DNA of 64,000 bases from Aquipseudomonas ullengensis (GCF_014174475.1 NZ_JACJUD010000004.1:1-64000), one strand, 5' to 3'. Positions 14,917 to 24,190 are shown, counted from the stretch's first letter. Notes: generated by a model not told the origin, from the sequence alone. Numbers and translations: made by a program.

Positions 14917-16389
14917 ATGAATAACAAGACTCCCGAACAGGCACCCTTGCGCGTGCTGATCATCGGCTCCGGCTTTGCCGGCCTGGGCCTGGCCATGCGC
15001 TTGCGCCAGCAGGGTGTGGAGGATTTTCTGATCCTCGAGAAGGGCAGCGAGCCCGGTGGCACCTGGCGCGACAACACATATCCGGGCGCCGCCTGCGATG
15101 TGCCCTCGCACCTGTATTCCTTCTCGTTCGAACCGAAAACCGACTGGACGCGTCGCTATGCACCGCAGGCGGAAATCTTCGCCTATGTGCGCCAGTGCGT
15201 GGCCAAGTACCAGCTGCAGTCGCGCATTCGCTGCAACAGCGAAGTGGCCGAGGCAGAGTTCGACGAGCAAGCGGCGCTGTGGCGGGTAACCACCGCCGAC
15301 GGCGCACAATTCAGCGCACGGGCCTTGGTCAGCGCCTGCGGCCAACTCAACCGGCCGCTGTATCCGAAGATTACCGGGCTGGAGCGCTTTGCCGGGGAGA
15401 GCTTCCACTCGGCACGCTGGCGGCATGACATCGACCTGAGTGGCAAGCGCGTGGCGGTGATCGGCACCGGCGCCAGTGCCATCCAGTTCGTCCCGCAGAT
15501 CATGCCGAAGGTGGCGAAGCTGCACCTGTTCCAGCGCTCTGCCGCCTACGTGCTGCCCAAGCCGGACCGCGCCTACAGTCGCTTCGAACTGGCGTTGATG
15601 CAGCGCTTCCCCTGGACGCAGAAGCTCGACCGCGGCCTGCAGTACGTCTATCACGAGGCCCGGGGCGTGGCCTTCTTCCTTGTGCCGTGGCTGATGAAAC
15701 CCTACCGCGCCAACTTCCTGCGCCAGCTCGCGCGGCAGGTTCCGGAGCCGGAGCTGCGCGCCAAGCTGACCCCGAATTACCCGCTGGGCTGCAAGCGCAT
15801 CCTCATCAGCAACGACTATTACGCGGCGCTGGCACAACCGCAGGCCGAAGTGGTCAACGAGGCCATTCGCGAAATCAGCGAGCGCGGGGTGGTCACTGCC
15901 GATGGCCGTGAGCGCGAAGTGGATGTGCTGATCTATGGCACCGGCTTCGCCGCCAGCGACTTCCTCGCGCCGATGCGCATCCGTGGGCTCGGCGGCCTTG
16001 ACCTGAACCAGGCCTGGCGGGACGGCGCCGAGGCGTACAAGGGCATCAGCGTCAATGGCTTTCCGAACCTGTTCCTGCTCTACGGGCCGAACACCAACCT
16101 CGGCCACAACTCGATCATCTACATGCTGGAAAGCCAGTTCCCCTACGTACTGAGCTGCCTGCAGCAACTGGATCAGGGCGTGCGCTACCTCGACGTGCGC
16201 GCACCGGTGCAGCACGCCTGGAACCAGCGCCTACAGCACGACATCGAGCATTCGGTGTGGGAGCAGGGCTGCAACAGCTGGTACAAGAATGCCGCCGGCA
16301 AAAACACCAACAACTGGGCGGGGTTCACCTTCCGCTACCGCCAGCACACCCGCCAACCGGACTGGAGCGACTATGACCTTGTCCGTTGA
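14917..16389 (+). CDS. FAD monooxygenase, Baeyer-Villiger/FMO type
   Basis: A 490-residue flavoprotein with an N-terminal FAD Rossmann motif GSGFAGLGLA (about residues 16-25), an NADPH motif GTGASAIQF (about 183-191), and between them the fingerprint FAGESFHSARW (about 159-169), which fits FxGxxxHxxxW. The residue after W is Arg instead of the usual Pro or Asp. It should use NADPH and O2 to insert oxygen into a ketone or hydroxylate a substrate. The start is the ATG at 14917 after a weak GGAG. It overlaps the next gene by 17 bp. Similarity in layout is to mycobacterial MymA. Confidence 0.9.
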   Translation: MNNKTPEQAPLRVLIIGSGFAGLGLAMRLRQQGVEDFLILEKGSEPGGTWRDNTYPGAACDVPSHLYSFSFEPKTDWTRRYAPQAEIFAYVRQCVAKYQLQSRIRCNSEVAEAEFDEQAALWRVTTADGAQFSARALVSACGQLNRPLYPKITGLERFAGESFHSARWRHDIDLSGKRVAVIGTGASAIQFVPQIMPKVAKLHLFQRSAAYVLPKPDRAYSRFELALMQRFPWTQKLDRGLQYVYHEARGVAFFLVPWLMKPYRANFLRQLARQVPEPELRAKLTPNYPLGCKRILISNDYYAALAQPQAEVVNEAIREISERGVVTADGREREVDVLIYGTGFAASDFLAPMRIRGLGGLDLNQAWRDGAEAYKGISVNGFPNLFLLYGPNTNLGHNSIIYMLESQFPYVLSCLQQLDQGVRYLDVRAPVQHAWNQRLQHDIEHSVWEQGCNSWYKNAAGKNTNNWAGFTFRYRQHTRQPDWSDYDLVR

Positions 16390-17299
16390 GTTGCCCGTCG
16401 CACCGGGCGTCGGGCAGCGGCTGCTCTCGGCGTTGCTGCGCGCGAGCACCTGGGCGCTGTTTCGCAGCGGTTTCCGGCCTGGCGTTTCGCCTGTCAGTCA
16501 GCGTCGCTTGCTGCGCCTGGCTACCCGCATTGCGCCGGTGGTGCGCTCGGTACGCATCGAGCCGGGGCAGATTGGTGGCGTGCCGTGCGAATGGCTGACG
16601 CCACCAACCGATAACGGCTGGGTACTGCTCTACCTGCATGGCGGTGCGTTCATGGTCGGCGCACCGCAGACCCACCGCAGCATCACCAGCTACCTGGCCC
16701 GGCATGGCCAGTTGCGCGTGTGTGCGCTGGATTATCGGCTGGCACCGGAGCACCCGTTCCCGGCGGCGCCGGATGATGTGCTGGCGGCCTACCGCGCGCT
16801 GCTGGAGCAGGGGCAGGCAGCCGAGCGCATCGTCATTGCCGGCGACTCGGCGGGTGGCAACCTGACCTTGTGCGCGGCCCTGCGCCTGCGCGAGCTGGGT
16901 TTGCCACAACCGGCGGCGCTGGTGTGCTTCTCGCCGGTCACCGATGTCAGCGGCGCCAACCTGCACGAGCCACCGGCGGGCGATCCGTTGTTGCAAACGG
17001 CCTGGCTGGGGCAGGGCGTGGATGCCTATTGCCCGCCGGGCGTCGATCGGCGTGATCCGGCGCTGTCGCCCCTGTATGCCGATCTGCGCGGCCTGCCGCC
17101 GCTGCTGGTCCAGGTTGGCGAGGACGAGCGCCTGCTGACCCAGAGCCTGCGTTTGCAGGAGCAGGCCGGTATCGACCTGCAACTGGAGCTCTATCCGCGC
17201 CAGTGGCATGTGTTCCAGATCAATTGCGGCTTGCTGGATATCGCCGACCTGGCGTTGCAGCGGGTGCTCGAATTTCTCCGTCAGCGAGGTTGCCGATGA
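16373..17299 (+). CDS. HSL-family esterase/lipase
   Basis: This 308-residue alpha/beta hydrolase belongs to the hormone-sensitive-lipase family. It has the oxyanion motif HGGAF (about residues 87-91), nucleophile elbow GDSAGG (about 157-162), acid residue in GEDERL (about 248) and histidine in WHVFQ (about 278). It probably hydrolyses an ester, such as the lactone or ester made by the upstream monooxygenase. It starts inside the end of that gene and its TGA overlaps the next start codon (ATGA), so the three proteins are translationally coupled. It corresponds in position to mycobacterial lipR. Confidence 0.9.
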   Translation: MTLSVELPVAPGVGQRLLSALLRASTWALFRSGFRPGVSPVSQRRLLRLATRIAPVVRSVRIEPGQIGGVPCEWLTPPTDNGWVLLYLHGGAFMVGAPQTHRSITSYLARHGQLRVCALDYRLAPEHPFPAAPDDVLAAYRALLEQGQAAERIVIAGDSAGGNLTLCAALRLRELGLPQPAALVCFSPVTDVSGANLHEPPAGDPLLQTAWLGQGVDAYCPPGVDRRDPALSPLYADLRGLPPLLVQVGEDERLLTQSLRLQEQAGIDLQLELYPRQWHVFQINCGLLDIADLALQRVLEFLRQRGCR

Positions 17300-18057
17300 A
17301 TACCATCCTGATTACCGGTGCCGCCTCCGGCATCGGCGCGGCGACCGCCCGCTTGTTTCATTCGCGTGGCTGGAAGGTCGGCCTGCTCGATATCAATCAT
17401 GCCGCCCTGGCCACGCTGGCCGCTGAGCTGGGTGGCGTGTGGCACGCCGAGCTGGATGTCAGCGATGCCGGAGCGGTGCGCGAGGCCCTGGCCGATTTCT
17501 GTGCGCTGCACGGCGGCCAGTTGCGGTTGCTGTTCAACTGCGCTGGGATTTTGCGCTTCGGCTACTTCGAGGAGATCAGCCTGGAGGAGCACGTGAGCAT
17601 CCTGCAGATCAACGTGCTCGGCCTGTTGCAGGTCAGCCATGCGGCGTTTCCCTACCTCAAGGCCACGCCCGACGCGCAGGTGATCAACATGGGCTCGGCA
17701 TCCGGCTTATATGGCACGCCGCACATGGCCAGTTACTCGGCATCGAAGTTCGCCGTGCGTGGCCTGACCGAGGCGCTGGACCTGGAGTGGCGTCGCCATG
17801 GCATCCGCGTGGGGGACCTGATGCCGCCGTTCGTGCGTACGCCGATGGTGGACAGTCAGCGTTTCACGCCACCGGCGCTGAAGCGCCTGGGCGTCAATCT
17901 ACAAGCGGAAGATATTGCCCAGGCGGTCTGGCAGCAGGCTGGCCATTCGCAGGTGCATCGGCCGATTCATTGGCTGTTCAAGTTGATGTACTGGTCTGGC
18001 CAGCTGTCGCCGCCGGCGCTGAGTCGTCTGCTGATGGCCTGGATCAGCCGCGACTGA
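17296..18057 (+). CDS. Short-chain dehydrogenase/reductase
   Basis: A 253-residue classical SDR: cofactor loop TGAASGIGAA (about residues 7-16), NCAG (about 83), and the catalytic set with Ser in NMGSASGLYG (about 134-143) plus YSASK (about 152-156). It should interconvert an alcohol and ketone with NAD(P). It is the third gene of the monooxygenase-esterase-SDR operon. Together they could oxidise an alcohol to a ketone, convert the ketone to an ester and hydrolyse it, but the substrate is not known. Confidence 0.9.
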   Translation: MNTILITGAASGIGAATARLFHSRGWKVGLLDINHAALATLAAELGGVWHAELDVSDAGAVREALADFCALHGGQLRLLFNCAGILRFGYFEEISLEEHVSILQINVLGLLQVSHAAFPYLKATPDAQVINMGSASGLYGTPHMASYSASKFAVRGLTEALDLEWRRHGIRVGDLMPPFVRTPMVDSQRFTPPALKRLGVNLQAEDIAQAVWQQAGHSQVHRPIHWLFKLMYWSGQLSPPALSRLLMAWISRD

Positions 18058-18343
18058 TACCAAGCGCGCCAGTTCGTCGGCGTCAGAATTACCGAGAGCC
18101 GCCTGTCGCCGGGCGGTTGTCGGCGGTATATCCATTCAGCAAAGCGGCGCGTCAGCCGCTACCCTGCATGTGACGGCTTCGGTTCGTGTTCTGCGAGTCC
18201 GGCCGTCTACCGGGCGTGAGCGGTGGCCCGGTTCTTGACTTGCCAGGTGGCTTCCCGCCTGGTCTCCGGTGGCACCGCCAGGTGCCCTCAAGCTGCCAGC
18301 GTGGTAGCTGCGGTTCATTCCATCGCCTGCGAGGAGGTCGTTT

Positions 18344-18685
18344 ATGAGCACAGCCTTCCAAGATGATGTCAGCACCCATGTTCTACGCCGCATGAAAGAG
18401 GGCGGTTTCGATTTCGCCCGTGTCCATCCCATCGAGTTCTACGTCATCTTTCCCGACGAGGATCGGGCCAGAAAGGCGGCAGGTCAGTTTCGTGGTGAGT
18501 CGTTGAATGCCCAGGTCAGTCTGCGCGATGACGGTGCCTGGCACCTGCAAGTGAGCAAAGTGATGTATGCCACGTATGCCGGGATCGGTGATTTCGAGCA
18601 GGACATGGAATCGCTCGTGACACCGCTCGGTGGTGTGCTGGATGGCTGGGGCGTGACCCAGGAAGTACCAGCCCCCAGTCGCTAG
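18344..18685 (+). CDS. rraB: RNase E inhibitor RraB family protein
   Basis: This 113-residue acidic alpha/beta protein matches the RraB family (PF06877), with the pattern FPDEDRARKAAGQF (about residues 35-48) and VSKVMYATYAGIGDFEQDM (about 67-85). In E. coli RraB binds RNase E and changes which mRNAs are cut; in Pseudomonas the function is assumed by family. GAGGAGG lies 6 nt before the ATG. It is monocistronic with 286 bp upstream in which no other gene is seen. Confidence 0.8.
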   Translation: MSTAFQDDVSTHVLRRMKEGGFDFARVHPIEFYVIFPDEDRARKAAGQFRGESLNAQVSLRDDGAWHLQVSKVMYATYAGIGDFEQDMESLVTPLGGVLDGWGVTQEVPAPSR

Positions 18686-18751
18686 AGCCAGCCGGCTGAC
18701 CTGCGGGTCGGCCGGTGTCCTTCCTCCCCTTATTAGTCTCCCAGCCTGGCG

Positions 18752-19645
18752 CTAGCCGGCGCTGCGTTGCTGCAACGTTTCCAGGTAGCTGACCACATCC
18801 GGTGCGCCGGTCAGGCGCAGGCCTTCGCCCAGGGCATTGGCTTCTGCCGATTCCTTGGGCAGCAGGAGGATTTCCGGTGCGCCGCTGTCACGCAACAGGG
18901 ACAGGCGCGAGTAGGGCAAACCGTTGTCGAGCAGCAGGGCCATGAACGCAGGGTCGCTCCAGGCCTGCACCGGCATGGCCAGTACATGGTATTGGCGCTT
19001 GAGTTCGGCCAAACCGTCGCGGTTCAGGCGATAGCGGCTGACTTCCGCCGGCAGCGTCACTTCCAGGCCACGCAGGCGTGCATAGGCAATCGCACTGGCG
19101 AACACCTCGCCATGCTGCTCCGACGCCCAGAACATGCGCGAGCCATACCAGCTGGCCTGACGCAACTCCACGGCCTCGGCAGCCAGAAAGCGCGGCATGG
19201 CCTGGCTGATGGTCTTGAGGAAATCCTTGTAGCTGATGATGCGCACGCTGCGGCAGGGCTGCGTGGCGGCAAATTCTTCGAGGTTGGCGAAAGCCGGCGC
19301 GTCGGCAGGGATGGGGCCGCAGAGGCCGTCGATCTGGCGCAGGTCGAAGTCATGCAGGTGCTGTTGCTCCAGCTCGACGACGCGCATCAGTACGGCGCGG
19401 GCTTGCGCTTTGTCTTCCTGAACCGGACCAGAGAGTGCATCGCGCGGCAGGTCGACCAGGCGATGCAGGGGCGGACCGGCGTGCCACCAGATGCTTTGCT
19501 GGGTATCGGGTAGCGCCTTGAAGGGTAGGTTGAGGCTGCGGGCCCGCTCGAACACCATGCGCGGCGCACGCCCGCTCAACCCCAGCCGTTGGGCCAGGGC
19601 AGACAGGCGCGATGCCAGGCTGGTGTTGGATTCGGACAGACTCAT
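18752..19645 (-). CDS. DUF6685-like protein
   Basis: A 297-residue protein without signal peptide or membrane segments, apparently restricted to Pseudomonas and relatives. It has a helical N-terminus and a mixed C-terminal half, with no catalytic motif that I can identify. The resemblance to DUF6685 is from overall pattern and context. The start is the ATG at 19643-19645. It is divergent from the DUF2835 gene, with a gap of about 150 bp that could hold both promoters. Confidence 0.6.
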   Translation of the reverse strand: MSLSESNTSLASRLSALAQRLGLSGRAPRMVFERARSLNLPFKALPDTQQSIWWHAGPPLHRLVDLPRDALSGPVQEDKAQARAVLMRVVELEQQHLHDFDLRQIDGLCGPIPADAPAFANLEEFAATQPCRSVRIISYKDFLKTISQAMPRFLAAEAVELRQASWYGSRMFWASEQHGEVFASAIAYARLRGLEVTLPAEVSRYRLNRDGLAELKRQYHVLAMPVQAWSDPAFMALLLDNGLPYSRLSLLRDSGAPEILLLPKESAEANALGEGLRLTGAPDVVSYLETLQQRSAG

Positions 19646-19794
19646 GACCCGCAGCGCACTCCTGAGACTTGCTTGCCAGTTTGGCAGAGCCTTGCCGGGT
19701 ACGCACTACCGGCTAACGCCTGGGCGAGCGCTTTAGACTCGGGTTGCCGGTGTACCTGTGGCAAAATTGCGCCAATCATTTCGAGGATGCCTCC

Positions 19795-20016
19795 ATGCCC
19801 AGCCTCGTGCTGGATATTGCTCTGCCTGCAGAGCGCTTTCGCTCCGTTTACCAGGGGCGCGCCAATCGGGTATTGCTGGTCAGCCGCGATGGCCGCAAGG
19901 TCAGCTTGCCGGCGCACCATCTGCGGCCGTTTCTACGCCATGACGGCATCTATGGCGTGTTCGAGCTGGAATTCAGCGCCAGCGGTGAGCTGCTTGGCCT
20001 GCATCAGCTGAGATAG
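19795..20016 (+). CDS. DUF2835 family protein
   Basis: This 73-residue protein matches DUF2835 along its whole length (LDIALPAERF, VLLVSRDGRKVSLPAHHLRPFL, GVFELEF). It forms a small beta barrel-like domain of unknown function that is common in gammaproteobacteria. The start is the ATG at 19795, preceded by GAGGATG. A longer in-frame start 17 codons upstream would add a poorly conserved tail and is not chosen. It lies just upstream of pyrD on the same strand. Confidence 0.85.
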   Translation: MPSLVLDIALPAERFRSVYQGRANRVLLVSRDGRKVSLPAHHLRPFLRHDGIYGVFELEFSASGELLGLHQLR

Positions 20017-20125
20017 CCGCTCGGCTCCGAACAGGCTCTTATTACTCCCTTGCCTCGCCCGATGCTAGTCCGCACGGCTATAATCGCGGCCTGCTTCCCA
20101 CTGCCAAGACCGAGCAAAACTGCCC

Positions 20126-21151
20126 ATGTACGAGCTGGCCCGCGCCCTGTTGTTCAAATTGTCCCCGGAAACCTCCCATGAGCTGTCGATCGACCTGATC
20201 GGCGCCGGTGGTCGTCTTGGGCTCAATGGCCTGCTGTGCAAGGCGCCTGTGAGCCTGCCAGTGAATGTCATGGGCCTGGAGTTCGCCAACCCGGTAGGCC
20301 TGGCCGCTGGCCTGGACAAGAACGGCGATGCCATCGACGGTTTTGCTCAGCTCGGCTTCGGTTTCGTCGAAATCGGTACCGTGACGCCGCGCCCGCAGCC
20401 GGGCAACCCGAAGCCGCGCCTGTTTCGCCTGCCGGAAGCCACGGCGATCATCAACCGCATGGGCTTCAACAACCACGGTGTCGATCATCTGCTGGCCCGG
20501 GTGCAGGCCGCCAAGTACAAGGGCGTGCTGGGCATCAATATCGGCAAGAATTTCGACACGCCGGTGGAGCGCGCGGTGGACGATTACCTGATCTGCCTGG
20601 ACAAGGTGTATGCCCACGCCAGCTACGTCACGGTCAACGTCAGTTCGCCGAACACGCCGGGGCTGCGCAGCCTGCAGTTCGGCGACTCGCTCAAGCAATT
20701 GCTCGAGGCCCTGCGCCAGCGCCAGGAAGACCTGGCCGTTCAGCACGGCAAGCGCGTGCCCCTGGCGATCAAGATCGCCCCGGACATGAGCGACGAGGAA
20801 ACCGTGCAGGTGGCTCAGGCGCTGATCGAAACCGGTATGGACGGGGTGATCGCCACCAACACCACCCTGGCGCGCGATGGCGTGGAAAACCTGCCGTTCG
20901 GCAACGAAGCGGGTGGCCTGTCCGGTGCGCCGGTGCGCGACAAGAGCACGCACACGGTCAAGGTGTTGGCAGGGGAGCTCAAAGGGCGTCTGCCGATCAT
21001 CGCTGCTGGCGGCATTACCGAGGGGGCGCACGCGGCTGAGAAGATCGCTGCGGGGGCCAGCCTGGTGCAGATCTACTCGGGCTTTATCTACAAGGGACCG
21101 GCGCTGATCCGTGAGGCGGTGGATGCCATCGCCGCGCTGCCGCGGGGGTGA
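20126..21151 (+). CDS. pyrD: Dihydroorotate dehydrogenase (quinone), class 2
   Basis: A 341-residue flavoenzyme of pyrimidine synthesis that oxidises dihydroorotate to orotate and passes electrons to quinone at the inner membrane. The N-terminal amphipathic helical extension ([21 protein letters not shown]) is typical of class 2. The catalytic serine lies in [14 protein letters not shown] (about residues 172-185), and FMN-binding motifs include [11 protein letters not shown] (about 59-69) and IAAGGITEG (about 291-299). A TATAAT at 20079-20084 is a plausible -10 box. Confidence 0.96.
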   Translation: MYELARALLFKLSPETSHELSIDLIGAGGRLGLNGLLCKAPVSLPVNVMGLEFANPVGLAAGLDKNGDAIDGFAQLGFGFVEIGTVTPRPQPGNPKPRLFRLPEATAIINRMGFNNHGVDHLLARVQAAKYKGVLGINIGKNFDTPVERAVDDYLICLDKVYAHASYVTVNVSSPNTPGLRSLQFGDSLKQLLEALRQRQEDLAVQHGKRVPLAIKIAPDMSDEETVQVAQALIETGMDGVIATNTTLARDGVENLPFGNEAGGLSGAPVRDKSTHTVKVLAGELKGRLPIIAAGGITEGAHAAEKIAAGASLVQIYSGFIYKGPALIREAVDAIAALPRG

Positions 21152-21175
21152 GAGCCGTAACTACTGTCGGTCTGG

Positions 21176-21201
21176 TTCGCGAGCAGAGCTCGCTCCTACA
21201 G
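21176..21201. repeat. Pseudomonas REP sequence
   Basis: TTCGCGAGCAGAGCTCGCTCCTACAG is a small imperfect hairpin (GCGAGC...GCTCGC) with the CTCCTACAG tail typical of Pseudomonas REP elements. It is located just past pyrD. A second one lies past rlmL at 24096 in the other orientation. Confidence 0.75.
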
Positions 21202-21206
21202 GCCAT

Positions 21207-21230
21207 AAAAAAGGGCCCCTGAGGGGCCCT
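21207..21230 (-). terminator. Terminator of rmf
   Basis: AGGGCCCCTGAGGGGCCCT is a strong GC stem; on the minus strand it is followed by TTTTTT. It lies 57 bp beyond the end of rmf. Confidence 0.85.
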
Positions 21231-21286
21231 CGGGCTTGCGCCCACCGCCCGGATGGGACGGCCTGGTGAAGTCGGGGTGATCCTGT

Positions 21287-21502
21287 TCAGCCGACGGCGT
21301 GCAGTTCGTTGAGTCGATGGAGGCCGGCAGTGCCGGTCAGTCCGTCCCAGTTGTCGCCGCGTCCTTCGCGCCAGCCGTTGATCCAGGCTTGGCGGGTGGA
21401 TGAAAGGGTAAAAGGACACAGGTCGCGGGATTTACCGTGAATGCCGTGCTGATAACCGCGCAAGAAAGCTCGTTCCAAAGGATCACGCTTAAGTCTTCTC
21501 AT
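21287..21502 (-). CDS. rmf: Ribosome modulation factor
   Basis: This 71-residue basic protein has the RMF signature MRRLKRDPLERAFLRGYQHG (residues 1-20) and AWINGWREGRGDNWDG (about 39-54). In stationary phase it dimerises 70S ribosomes into inactive 100S particles. Length fits the Pseudomonas family. It is monocistronic and convergent with pyrD. The upstream leader region contains a GC-rich hairpin. Confidence 0.95.
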   Translation of the reverse strand: MRRLKRDPLERAFLRGYQHGIHGKSRDLCPFTLSSTRQAWINGWREGRGDNWDGLTGTAGLHRLNELHAVG

Positions 21503-21887
21503 CGGGTGTTGCCCTCACTGTTGACTGTTATGTCCCATGGGCAGAAAGGCTCTGCCGGTGGGGTCCGCTGCCGGCGTGGCGGACCACCTGCCGACTCCAT
21601 TGCGGCGTCGGCCTGAGTTGATTTCTATCGAATGCACTGGGGCCTGTGAATGATCGTTTTGTCATAAGGACGTAACGCATTTGGGACATGGGCCATAAGC
21701 TACAACCGGTTTTTTCCCGGTGTTTTGCTCCGGCCCCCGCCATATGGGAGTCGTACCGGAGCGCAGCGGCGTTTTGCCATTGCAAATGGCTCCTATTGGC
21801 GCCGTTATTTATTCCGACGAAGGGTCGCAACGCGACGTTCTGTCACATATTTTGGCTAGCAAGCCCTCACTCTTTACTGGATGCCTC
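21503..21887. promoter_or_regulatory. Divergent rmf/rlmL intergenic region
   Basis: This 385-bp gap has no convincing gene. It contains a GC-rich hairpin about 55-90 nt upstream of rmf (GGTGGGGTCCGC facing GCGGACCACC, about 21559-21590). Further right is GCTCCGG...CCGGAGC (about 21728-21761), followed by an AT-richer stretch before rlmL. An open frame in the rlmL phase covers part of it but lacks a ribosome-binding site. Confidence 0.4.
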
Positions 21888-24086
21888 ATGTCCGACCGTT
21901 ACGAACTGATCCTGACCTGCCCGAAAAGCCTGGAAAGCCTGCTGGCTGAAGAGGCGGCGGGCCTGGGGCTCGAGGAAGTACGCGAGCAGACTGCCGCAAT
22001 CCGCGGCTTTGCCGGGCTGGAAACGGCGTATCGGCTGTGCCTGTGGTCGCGCCTGGCCAACCGCGTGCTGCTGGTCTTGCGCCGCTTCCCGGTGGTGGAT
22101 GCCGAGTCGCTCTACCAGGGCGTGCTGGAGGTCGACTGGGCCGAGCACATGGAACCCTCCGGCACCCTGGCGGTGGAGTTCAGCGGCAACGGCTCGGGCA
22201 TCGATAACACCCACTTCGGCGCCCTCAAGGTCAAGGACGCCATGGTCGACAAGCTGCGCACCGCCGATGGCACGCGGCCTTCTATCGACAAGATCGACCC
22301 GGACCTGCGCGTGCACCTGCGCCTGGACCGTGGCGAGGCGGTGCTGTCCCTCGATCTGGCCGGGCACAGCCTGCACCAGCGTGGCTATCGCCTGCAGCAG
22401 GGCGCTGCGCCGCTGAAGGAAAACCTGGCGGCGGCAATCCTGATCCGTGCTGGCTGGCCGCGAATCGCGGCCGAAGGCGGCGCCCTGGCTGACCCGATGT
22501 GCGGTGTGGGCACCTTCCTGGTGGAGGCCGCGATGATCGCCGCCGACCTGGCGCCCAACCTCAAGCGTGAGCGCTGGGGCTTTTCCAACTGGCTGGGGCA
22601 TATCCCGGCGCTGTGGAAGAAGCTCCATGAAGAAGCCGAGCAGCGCGCCGCCGCAGGCCTGGCCAAGCCGCCACTGTGGATTCGTGGTTATGAAGCCGAC
22701 CCGCGGCTGATCCAGCCGGCGCGCAACAACATCGACCGTGCCGGGCTCGGCGAGTGGGTCAAGTTGTACCAGGGAGAGCTGGCGACCTTCGAGCCGCGTC
22801 CGGACAAGAACCAGACCGGCCTGATTGTCAGCAACCCGCCTTATGGCGAACGCCTGGGTGATGAAGCCAGCCTGCTGTATCTCTATCAGAACCTCGGCGA
22901 ACGCCTGCGCCAGAGCTGCCTGAACTGGGAGGCGGCGGTATTTACCGGCGCGCCGGAACTGGGCAAGCGCATGGGCCTGCGCAGCCACAAGCAGTACGCG
23001 TTCTGGAACGGCGCATTGCCGTGCAAGCTGCTGCTGTTCAAGGTACTGCCCGAGCAGTTCGTGACTGGCGAGCGGCGCTCCAGCCAGGCTAGCGAGGAGT
23101 CCACTGACGAGCCTGCCGTAGCGCCGGCCTACCAGGCGGCACGGCTCTCCGAGGGCGGGCAGATGTTTGCCAACCGCCTGCAGAAGAACCTCAAGACCCT
23201 GGGCAAGTGGGCGAAGAAGGCGGATATCGAATGTTATCGCCTGTACGACGCCGACATGCCGGAGTACGCCCTGGCCATCGACCTGTATCGCGACTGGGTG
23301 CACGTGCAGGAATACGCACCGCCGCGTTCCATTGATCCGGAGAAGGCCCAGACGCGCCTGCTCGATGCGCTGGCAGCGATTCCGGTGGCTCTCGGGATTA
23401 CCCCGGACAAGGTGGTGATCAAACGCCGCGAGCGCCAGGCCGGCACCAAGCAGTACGAGCGCCAGTCCACGCAGGGCCAGTTCATGGAAGTCACCGAAGG
23501 CGGGGTGAAGCTGCTGGTCAACCTCACCGACTACCTGGACACCGGCCTGTTCCTCGACCACCGGCCGCTGCGCCTGCGCATCCAGAAGGAGGCTGCCGGC
23601 AAGCGCTTCCTCAATCTGTATTGCTACACCGCCACAGCCACTGTGCATGCGGCCAAGGGCGGGGCGCGCAGCACCACCAGCGTCGATCTGTCGAAGACCT
23701 ACCTGGATTGGGCGCGGCGCAATCTGTCGCTCAACGGCTTCTCCGACAAGAACAAGCTGGAGCAGGGCGATGTGATGACCTGGCTGGAGGCTGATCGTGG
23801 TGAGTACGAGCTGATCTTCATCGACCCGCCGACATTCTCCAACTCCAAGCGCATGGAAGGGGTGTTCGACGTGCAGCGTGACCACGTGCGCCTGCTCGAC
23901 CTGGCCATGAGCCGCCTGGCGCCGGGCGGCGTGCTGTATTTCTCCAACAACTTCCGCAAGTTCCAGCTCGACGAGAGCCTGGCCGCGCGGTATGCGGTGG
24001 AAGAGCTCAGCGCGACGACCATTGACCAGGACTTTGCACGTAACCCGAAGATCCACCGCGCCTGGCGCCTCACCGCCAAGGGCTGA
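21888..24086 (+). CDS. rlmL: Bifunctional 23S rRNA methyltransferase RlmKL
   Basis: A 732-residue fused enzyme. Residues about 1-160 contain a THUMP RNA-binding domain; about 160-390 form the RlmL methyltransferase (m2G2445), with SNPPYGERLG at about 313-322; and about 450-732 form the RlmK methyltransferase (m7G2069), with IDPPTFSNSKRMEG near 645-658. The fused form is normal in gammaproteobacteria. The start is the ATG at 21888, since MSDRYELILTCPKSLE is the family N-terminus. A REP and a terminator follow. Confidence 0.93.
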   Translation: MSDRYELILTCPKSLESLLAEEAAGLGLEEVREQTAAIRGFAGLETAYRLCLWSRLANRVLLVLRRFPVVDAESLYQGVLEVDWAEHMEPSGTLAVEFSGNGSGIDNTHFGALKVKDAMVDKLRTADGTRPSIDKIDPDLRVHLRLDRGEAVLSLDLAGHSLHQRGYRLQQGAAPLKENLAAAILIRAGWPRIAAEGGALADPMCGVGTFLVEAAMIAADLAPNLKRERWGFSNWLGHIPALWKKLHEEAEQRAAAGLAKPPLWIRGYEADPRLIQPARNNIDRAGLGEWVKLYQGELATFEPRPDKNQTGLIVSNPPYGERLGDEASLLYLYQNLGERLRQSCLNWEAAVFTGAPELGKRMGLRSHKQYAFWNGALPCKLLLFKVLPEQFVTGERRSSQASEESTDEPAVAPAYQAARLSEGGQMFANRLQKNLKTLGKWAKKADIECYRLYDADMPEYALAIDLYRDWVHVQEYAPPRSIDPEKAQTRLLDALAAIPVALGITPDKVVIKRRERQAGTKQYERQSTQGQFMEVTEGGVKLLVNLTDYLDTGLFLDHRPLRLRIQKEAAGKRFLNLYCYTATATVHAAKGGARSTTSVDLSKTYLDWARRNLSLNGFSDKNKLEQGDVMTWLEADRGEYELIFIDPPTFSNSKRMEGVFDVQRDHVRLLDLAMSRLAPGGVLYFSNNFRKFQLDESLAARYAVEELSATTIDQDFARNPKIHRAWRLTAKG

Positions 24087-24095
24087 GCCGCGTGG

Positions 24096-24125
24096 GTGTA
24101 GGAGCCAGCAAGCTGGCTCCTACAA
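24096..24125. repeat. Pseudomonas REP sequence
   Basis: GTGTAGGAGCCAGC, AAG-side centre and GCTGGCTCCTACAA form a near-perfect palindrome with the TAGGAGC / GCTCCTA ends of Pseudomonas REPs. It sits between the rlmL stop and its terminator. Confidence 0.8.
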
Positions 24126-24146
24126 AAGTCGGTCAAATGGCAGGCT

Positions 24147-24190
24147 AAAAAAATCCCCCGGTCCTGACAGGACGCGGGGGATTTTTGTTT
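24147..24190. terminator. Bidirectional terminator between rlmL and dacB
   Basis: The stem AAATCCCCCG / CGGGGGATTT encloses GTCCTGACAGGAC, with A-run on the left and T-run on the right. It can end the convergent rlmL and dacB transcripts. Confidence 0.9.

Noticed and set aside
21867..24056. A 729-codon minus-strand frame opposite rlmL
   Set aside because: It is antisense to a gene with intact RlmK and RlmL motifs, and its composition is typical of GC-rich shadow frames.
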